NCBI GenBank assembly: GCA_003184365.1
Contig: NKYR01000034.1
Location: forward strand, 121,686-185,685
DNA length: 64,000 nt
DNA from: Evernia prunastri
Lineage: Eukaryota; Ascomycota; Lecanoromycetes; Lecanorales; Parmeliaceae
Reading direction: 5' to 3'
The position numbers were made by a program, and so were the translations under genes. This document shows, piece after piece, positions 57,456 through 64,000 of the stretch. How positions within the stretch are numbered: position 1 is the first letter of the stretch; every line of letters begins with the position of its first letter. The notes beneath the pieces were generated by a model that was not told the origin of the DNA, ran no database searches, and worked only from the letters and a program-made list of their open reading frames with translations.

Positions 57456-57704
57456 GCGGGTAGGGAGGAAGCTTGAGCTACAGGCAGGCAGGCAGGCAGG
57501 TACAAGGGGTGCTTGATTGGCTGTACCTGTCTATAGCGCAAAGGTATGGGTAGAAGATGAAATTCAGTAATGAACCGGAGACGATTAATTGTCCTATCAC
57601 CGAGCGCCAGCGCTGTTTCCGACCCTGCGTAGAACCAACCCTTTTCACTCCGTGTTTGCCCCTCCGTAACGCCCGTCGTAAAAAAAACCCTCCCTTCCGA
57701 CCGA
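52882..57704. promoter_or_regulatory. 4.8-kb gene-free upstream region of the VIB-1-like gene
   Basis: No supported gene lies between 52882 and 57704, by far the longest gap in the window. It contains short upstream ORFs, TACCTACC-type repeats, GA/CT microsatellites (56970-57060, 57210-57315), a poly-G run (57247-57276), a GAA tract and an assembly gap. Parts presumably form a long 5' leader and promoter of the transcription factor. The right end is the 3' flank of the next gene. Confidence 0.5.
56394..56708. repeat. direct duplication flanking an N gap
   Basis: Bases 56394-56548 (155 nt, starting TTGCTTCCGAATTGACG and including a GAA tract, ending AACATGAAAATGTCAA) are repeated at 56557-56708, separated by eight N. 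Apart from one GAA unit the copies appear identical. This is most simply an unresolved overlap between two contigs, so the true genome probably has one copy. Confidence 0.85.
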
Positions 57705-58910
57705 TTACAAGCCCCCTCCGAGTCCCACGCTGCCAGCGCTCTCGCCCACATGGACGGTATCCTCATCTTCCTCCGCTCCCCTGCCGCGTCCCCCTGCGCC
57801 GGCCGTTGGCGGGATGCTGGCATTCGTGCTCACGGAGCCACTCCGTGTGATGCCGGTCACGGACTGTCGGCGGCTGCTGAGGTTCCGTTCCAGTTCCTGC
57901 ACGCGCCTCCGCAAAGCTTCGTTCTCGCGCTTCACCATCTCGAGCTCGGATCGATGATGCGTGGCTTCTTCGTACCGTGGCGTAGACGGCACGCGTGTGT
58001 TGCTTGCGTTCATGGTCTGCTGGGACGAGGAGAACGGCTGGTTGTGTGACGCTGAGCCGGAGTGTCGATGGGCATGGAGGTTGGGGAAGTGGTCGCCTTG
58101 GTACAGCGAGGAGGACAGAGAGGGCGAGGAGGCTTCGGATCGCCGCGACGCGACTGAGCTTTGCCTGCTTAAGGGGTCTCGAGCATATGAGTATGGGATG
58201 GTGGATTCTCTCGCGGGTGCAATGCCTGATACTGTGCTTCCGGCTACCCCTGCAGTCGTGCCAACGGTGCTTCCACTTATCCCGGTGATACCGGTCGCTG
58301 TAGTCGCAGCTGTGGTCGAACTCCGAGCGCTCAGGTTGGACGATGATCGATGCCGCCGTGAGGGAGTAGGGTGATTGGCCCCCGACATAAGGTGGTTTGC
58401 GTTCTGATCTGTAGCATCTGGTAGACCAAGAGAGGCAGAGGAAGTCGTCGAGGCCACTGAAGCAGACTGCTGGCGTAGAAGAGAAAGCTCGCGCGTAAGG
58501 CGGTTGACCTAATGAATAGGATTCTGATGAGCGTAGTTGTTCCAACCAGTAGAGCGTTTCTTGCTTACCACTGCTTCTTGCTCCTTTTCAAGTTGCATAT
58601 GCAGGTCTGCAGCGGTGAGAGGTCTAGGATGACGAAGAGGCCCTGGAAAGGATAAAGTCAGCTGGATGATCGGGTTGCATATGTATGAATAGGGTAATGC
58701 TCTCTTACCGGGTCCAATGCCTACTCCGGTATTATCTCCAGGAGTCATGCTTGCGAGAGGCTCCCTTGACGAGGTGATGGGTGACTGGACAGGAGGTGAA
58801 TTGGGAGCAGGTGGAGGAGCCATAGTGTCCCCAGCTCGTCGAGAGGGTATTGAAGCTATGTGCCGAGGACTGTAGGGTGAAGGGGGCAGAGAATTAATAT
58901 CGGGAGCCAT
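57705..58910 (-). CDS. disordered protein with C-terminal coiled coil, unknown function
   Basis: Three exons (58910-58709, 58642-58569, 58508-57705) give 359 residues in phase. The N-terminus (MAPDINSLPPSPYSPRH) and most of the chain are Ser/Pro/Thr-rich and likely disordered. A conserved-looking short helix, PLTAADLHMQLEKEQEAVVN, spans exons 2 and 3 and continues as RLTRELSLLRQQ. A heptad-type coiled coil, SELEMVKRENEALRRRVQEL, sits near the C-terminus and is followed by a Gly-rich tail. No enzymatic or DNA-binding domain is seen. Coiled coils suggest a scaffold or dimerising partner. I do not recognise a named gene. Confidence 0.75.
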
Positions 58911-59693
58911 GTCCACTAGGTAATGAGATATTGGTGAATGTTTGTTCCTTTAATCTGGAAGCGCCAACTTAAAGGGCCATGAATGCAGAAGAAGCTCGGG
59001 TTGAACGTTGTAGATCTTTCTAGAATCTCTCCTGCAGGACGACCTTGACTCTGTGGTACATGTGAAGCAGTGGTACACAAGTCTGATGTTGAGGTACGAT
59101 AAAGTGCTTTGAGGCGGGGTGATTCGTATCTATCGATAAGAGACTTGTATCTTATTAGTGAAGAAATGCCTCTTATGACTATTCATTCTTCCTACTGCTA
59201 GCAATCTGTATTGAACTTCGAGCTGATTTGTGTCGCGTTGCAGTGTGCGGGATTTGGTCAACGGAGAAGGCAGGATGATCCGTGATCCATCCTTTCCGTG
59301 AAGCTTGACTTCAACACGACATTGCATCCCCGCCAAAACATTCTAGTCGTTATTGCATCGTATAGTTGCAAACACCTTCTCAGTCAGACTTTAAAAATAT
59401 CAAAACATCACGCGCTTTGTGATACGCTGAACATCAACAACTCCTTATCTTCCGTCATACCGAACATATCCGCCTACCGTTGCGAATCCTGGTCAAAAGC
59501 ATTGCTGACTCCTGATTGCCCTGAACGACAATGCAGTGCATAGTGCTCTTCGAATCAGTTCGAGACCAATGAGCGTTAGGGCTGAACTTGGAAGGCGGCA
59601 AGTCGATATCCGGAACAGCTGTCTACCATTAGAGGCTTCTACAGCCTCTCTCACAGGGTCTGTCCACCGGCCGCCCCAGCGGACGCATGAGCC
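58911..59693. other. intergenic region between divergent genes
   Basis: About 0.8 kb carrying the promoters of the coiled-coil gene (minus) and SIP5 (plus). Only short ORFs without domains. Confidence 0.45.
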
Positions 59694-62400
59694 ATGGGCA
59701 ATTCCGCAACCAAAGAGCAAAGACCTCATCCTGCACGCCTACGGTCAGCTGATGCCCGATCCGTGTCCTCTCCCGCCGGCTCTGGCCCAAGCTCTCCCTC
59801 GTACCCGCCCTCTTTAGACCGCCCCTCACATCCGATCTATAATGTACGGACAGGTAGGGGCAGTCGGCCAGATCTGTCAACATTGCTTGGTATGAGAGGC
59901 AATGCAGTGCCTGATCCTTCTAGCCTGGAGACACGCCGAGAGACCAAGCAAGAGAGGGAGGCAAGAAAATTGGAGAAGGAGAGGGTGGCGAGGGGGAAGG
60001 AGCGTGAACGGAGCATGCGTGAAGAGAGTGTTGATGGAGGCTATCTCGCAACTCAGGGTGTCTACACAGGGATAGAGGATTACAACAAGGGTGTCGTACG
60101 GCAATTGATGGTGGGATCGTCAACAACGTTCAGCGAGTATGAGTGCTAACGGAGATCAGATTGAGCGACGAATAGCACCGTTTTGGAGGGGGTTAAATGA
60201 CCACTCTGATTCATGGACGGAAAATCAGCTTGTTGCTGCTGCTAGAGGGCGCCCCATTCCTGCCCCCGACGAGATACCAGTCGAAGAAGATCCTAGGCCG
60301 ATGTCCAAGGCTGAACCGGAAACAGAGTCGTCGGAAACAAATATCACCAATTTGACTGTGCCCATGGCTTCGAGATCTCAGTCTTTCAATTCAGATACGT
60401 CCTCGAACCTCTCTCCATCCCAATCATCATTTCCACCCGGAGCTACAAACCCGCCTCAACCGTCATCTTCCGGGTCCACATTGTTCAGAGGCCGTGCGAA
60501 AACATTGGCGGCTCTGACGACCGCTTCGAAGAATTCTCAGACCGATATGACGCCACGTGAAATAAACCTGCCAAGAGATCCTTACGTTGCTGGTCAGCCT
60601 CTCGACGCGTACTTGTACAAGGACGCTTCCGAGTGCCCGATCTGCTTTCTCTACTATCCTCCATACCTGAACAAGACTCGATGCTGCGATCAGGCAATCT
60701 GCTCCGAATGCTTCGTACAGATCAAACGCCCAGATCCTCATCCTCCTGAACACGCAGACCCAACAGCTCCCCGACCCCCTCCAGCCGAGAACACCAATGC
60801 AGAAGTCGTTGATCCCGAGGAATTGATATCTGAGCCAGCTGCTTGTCCGTTCTGCGTTCAGCCTGAATTTGGCGTCACCTATGACTCACCACCTTTCCGT
60901 AGAGGACTAACGTACGTCAATCAAGCGTCGAATCATCCTTTAGCAAACAGATCTTCAGCCATGTCCTCCGAATCTTCGCTGGGTTCAGCTTTGAGTAGCG
61001 GAGAGCGTCTGTCGCCAACGTACGCTGCACGTCGAAGAACAACATCACTCTCGGCTACCTCTCCTTCGGTCATCACAACCGATAAGGTACGTCCGGACTG
61101 GCATCAGAAGCTGAGTTCTGCTAGAGCCCATACGGCTCGCCGGTCAGCCGCTGCAACTGCTCTACATACTGCTGCTTATTTGATGGGCAGTCGTGGCCAA
61201 GAAAGCGATGGTCGAGCTCCGGGTCACTTTGGAAGGCGCGGCATCCTTCGACGGACCAGTGGCGCGGACAATCCTGGAACCAGCTCTGCGCACTTGAATA
61301 TGTTAGCACTGATGTCCGAGCGGTATGCAGCATCAGGCGCTGCCAGAGACGATGAAGGCGAAACCTCAATCACACCCGGGCCTCGTGGGAGCTCCAGAAG
61401 AAACCGAATGGACGATGTGGAAGAGATGATGATGATGGAAGCTATACGATTGAGCCTAGCTTCAGAGGAGGATAGACGAAAGAGGGAGGAGAAGGAGGCA
61501 CAAAAGAAAGCCAAAAAGAGGGACAAGGAAGAGAAGAAGGCTGAGAAGAAAGCCAGGAAGACCGGTGTGTATCCTACCAGCGCCAATGCGAGCGCTGCAG
61601 GGCTTGGAGGCAATTCTAGCGAGGGTTTCGTTGGCGGGATGGAGTCTCCCCCGTACCTAGGAAAAGGAAAGGGCATCCAGCAGACAGAGTCTGAGCAACC
61701 TAATTCACGACCTATGAATGCTGCGTCTTCCTCCACAGCGGCAGATCCCCAGGAACATCTTGAGCGTGCTCGGGCGCAGATACTTCCCAGCGATGCTCCA
61801 CCTTTGTCTTCTCCCTACTCCTCGTCACCATACCGACCATCTCATCTACGAACCCTCTCAAACGCCTCTTCTTCAACTTCGTCCGTTGATGGTTCTGCTC
61901 CAGGGTCGTTGAAGAGTGATATCAGAGGCCAAGGATCCTCATTTGACGTTTCACCTAGCGCGAGCGGGGTCAACATACCTGCAGGGGCTTCAGCGCAAGA
62001 CACTTACATATCAGGGACGCCTCCTGGTGGTGGAGCAGGCATGGAGCCAATGTTCAACTTTCGAAGCCTCGCTGCAATGGTGGGAGAGGAGAAATCACAG
62101 GAAGCTACGCACGAGGAAAATGCCAGCCAGGCCTATGGCCGTCCGAGAGGAGAGAGCTCCAGCAGTATGGCTGATAAGGTTGACCAAGAGGAAGGAACCT
62201 CGACAGAGATACACGACGGGTCTGGCTCGCAATTAGCCGGCACGTCCCAACCTCCTCTACTAGGCGAGGGACTACCCGCGTTCAAGCTTACAGCCGCTTC
62301 TCGGGGAAATTCCGACTTCGACAAGGCAGGCCAGCAAGTTGAATATGCAGAGATTAACGATGCATCTGTGGCGCAGGGACGATCCCAGACTTCAACATGA
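59694..62400 (+). CDS. SIP5: SIP5-like protein with RING-like zinc motif
   Basis: Two exons (59694-60110, 60160-62400) give 885 residues. MGNSATKEQ at the N-terminus fits an N-myristoylation signal, as in yeast Sip5. The splice joins VVRQLM to IERRIAPFWRGLND, the conserved SIP5 core. A RING-like module, ASECPICFLYYPPYLNKTRCC, QAICSECFVQIKRP and AACPFCVQPEFGV, follows at about residues 300-400. A charged Lys/Glu-rich helix starts near DDVEEMMMMEAIRLSLASEE, which resembles a ubiquitin-interacting motif. The remainder is disordered. Yeast Sip5 links the Snf1 kinase to the Reg1/Glc7 phosphatase, so a role in glucose-repression signalling is a reasonable transfer; ubiquitin ligase activity is untested. 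Confidence 0.92.
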
Positions 62401-62690
62401 GATACAAGAGCAATGAAGCGGCATGACTGCACGAAATTTAGGCTGTGCTTGTGAGAAGCGACATCTAGGGGGGCGCAAAGGATGTAGATTGAAGGCACTG
62501 CCTTTCTTATTGGGTAGAAGTTACAGCATCAAAAAAACGCGGGAAGATCTCTCTTAAAGCGCAACGCAACGCATAGGCGACATGGTCTCATCTATGCGAA
62601 ATTGGGCGAGATCAACGAAGCGCCAGGTTTCGTTGTAAGACATATTGCTTGTTCGTCTTCTTCCCTCGTTTCTGATCGTTGGCTTTGGAG

Positions 62691-63291
62691 ATGAAAGTCC
62701 TTTATAGAGCTTGTACTGTCGTTCTTTTCTGTACACTTGGTTCTGCAGCCCCGGCTCTTACTTCACCCTCTCTGTCAATACTCAACGGTCTCAACAATAA
62801 CTTCACGGCCCCTTTCAGTCTGACACAACCCCCTTATCCAAAGTAAGTTACAATCTGTTGACCACCGCGACAAGTCAGGAGAAGTCCCGAACATACTGGA
62901 CAAAGAGAATGACATCAGCAGCCGCCTTCCTCCAGAACCCTTCCTGTACCACGTTCCCGACTCCGACGTAACGGTCCAATTCTACGGCTACGGCATTCCC
63001 CTACCTCGGAAGGACGTAATTCATGCCATCCTTACCGCCAATCGTCAGGTCACAGCGCATGGGAGCTCGGATGAACCTTTGGATTTCGGGAAGTGGCGAT
63101 ATGCGGCGGGGGACGTTTACATACTGTTGCATCAGAGGGGTAGGATGACGTGGAAGATTTGGGAGGGGGCGTTGCAAGGCATCACAGAGTTTGTGGAGAG
63201 GTATGAGTATGTGGATCTAGAATTCGATGTTGGGCTTCAAGGGGAGGAGGCAATTCTGGGAACGGGGGTACTGGGGATGAAAAAAGGGTGA
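62691..63291 (+). CDS. small secreted protein (174 aa)
   Basis: Two exons (62691-62842, 62919-63291). MKVLYRACTVVLFCTLGSAAPA is a clear signal peptide. Among several AG sites, only the one ending ATCAG at 62918 keeps frame with the second exon, giving SRLPPEPFLYHVPDSDV. The mature protein has VQFYGYGIPLPRKDVIHAIL, VYILLHQRGRMTWKIWEGAL and YEYVDLEFDVG, an arrangement I have seen in small secreted fungal proteins of unknown function. There are almost no cysteines in the mature part, so it does not look like a Cys-stabilised effector. An extracellular role is inferred from the signal peptide. Confidence 0.75.
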
Positions 63292-63646
63292 GGAGAACTT
63301 GATTCCTTATCAATAATGACTGCTCAGTGTTCGGCGTAGAAGATAGCTGGTTTTTTTATAATTACTTTGATTTGAAGAGAGTATCTCAAGATACTATATA
63401 CGGAGTATATACTCCAGGTCTGCCTGTCCAATGTGGAGCATTATTGTCCTGTCAAAAACCGTTGGTGCCGCCCTTGGACCCCTTGCCACTCCCGCCACTC
63501 CGCAGAGACTCCGCCTAGAAAAATGACGTGGGGCAACGTCCACTTCTGCAACATTCTTCAAACAAACACACAAAGTCCTTCCAACTCCTTCAAATTACAC
63601 ATTCTCATACCACCAACCCACCTAAGAAGTAACCCACGAAATCATC
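63292..63646. other. short intergenic promoter region
   Basis: About 0.35 kb ahead of the Vip1-like gene. Contains a CACACAAA/CTTCCAACTCC pyrimidine-rich leader and no gene. Confidence 0.4.
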
Positions 63647-64000
63647 ATGTCTTCCACCGTTGTCCATGTACGCATCCTTGGTCTGCTTTAGGGATCTAGG
63701 TGCTAACGTGCTGGATGCTAGGTCAAGAACATCTCTCACAACACAAGCGAGAAGGAAGTGAGAGACTTCTTCAGCTTTTGGTGAGTCAGGGATCCTTTGC
63801 TACAAGCTTTTCATGTTCTGACAGCCAACAGCGGAAAGATCACATCCCTCTCTGTGACTCCTGCCTCCGAAGCCGAGAACAGCCCGCAGAGTGCAACAGT
63901 CACCTTCGAGAAAGAGACGTAAGGGTTCTATGTAGGATCAAATCAACCACTTCATCGCTCTGACCATCTTCTAGAGCCGCAAAGACAGCCCTTCTCCTCG
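63647..64000 (+). CDS. vip1: Vip1-like RRM protein, 5' part only (cut by window edge)
   Basis: The ATG at 63647 starts MSSTVVH. Exons visible: 63647-63667, about 63722-63780, about 63832-63918 and from about 63976 to the edge. Splicing gives VKNISHNTSEKEVRDFFSFC, GKITSLSVTPASEAEN, SATVTFEKET and AAKTALLL, an RNA-recognition motif with RNP-like blocks, typical of the fungal Vip1 family. Splitting a small RRM into several short exons is usual for this family. The fission-yeast homologue is an RRM protein of ill-defined role, often annotated as actin-cytoskeleton or p53-related. The 3' part, including the rest of the RRM and the tail, lies outside the window. Confidence 0.85.

Overview
The window looks like nuclear DNA of a filamentous ascomycete (Pezizomycotina; Leotiomycetes is my tentative guess from protein style). 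Genes are spaced and sit on both strands. Nearly all have short GT-AG introns, mostly 45-90 nt, often with a CTGAC/CTAAC-like branch site. Families include HET, NACHT/STAND, an NDT80-type VIB-1/XprG factor, SIP5 and a Vip1-like RRM protein. Exon coordinates were derived by hand from splice consensus, reading phase and family resemblance. No database search was possible. I saw no convincing tRNA, rRNA or CRISPR array.

Layout. 0.5-1.6 kb: single-pass cell-surface protein. 2.1-15.6 kb: an accessory, immune-like island. It holds a STAND protein (NACHT plus ZZ finger) with one in-frame TAG in its last exon, an AAA+ ATPase with a DUF7025-like region, a TA-flanked inverted-repeat element, a gene joining a ubiquitin-like protein to an SPT7-type bromodomain, and a fragment of the SWI/SNF subunit SNF5. 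16.9-23.2 kb: epoxide hydrolase ending in AKL, a small hydrophilic protein, a Cys-containing membrane protein, DAHP synthase and a conserved disordered protein. 25.3-32.1 kb: L-amino-acid oxidase-like flavoenzyme, a microprotein whose start codon appears split by an intron, an acidic PHD-finger protein and a Cys-rich membrane protein. 32.5-40.4 kb: an orphan 740-residue protein, an atypical (XprF-like) hexokinase and a HET-domain protein. 42.0-49.2 kb: a glycosyltransferase remnant, an UNC93-like transporter, and a divergent pair encoding betaine-aldehyde dehydrogenase (ends SKL) and a choline oxidase/dehydrogenase-like GMC enzyme (ends AKL). 49.2-57.7 kb: simple repeats and two assembly gaps around a VIB-1/XprG-like gene with a very long gene-free upstream region. 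57.7-64.0 kb: coiled-coil protein, SIP5, a small secreted protein and the 5' part of a Vip1-like gene cut by the window edge.

How the genes may work together. The BADH/GMC pair fits a two-step choline to glycine-betaine route, probably in peroxisomes. The STAND, AAA+, HET and ubiquitin-like genes, with VIB-1 (known in Neurospora as a regulator of heterokaryon incompatibility), suggest non-self recognition and cell-death functions. XprF- and XprG-like genes, linked to extracellular-protease control in Aspergillus, lie about 14 kb apart. The most unusual content is the pair of chromatin-gene pieces (SPT7, SNF5) inside the immune-like island.
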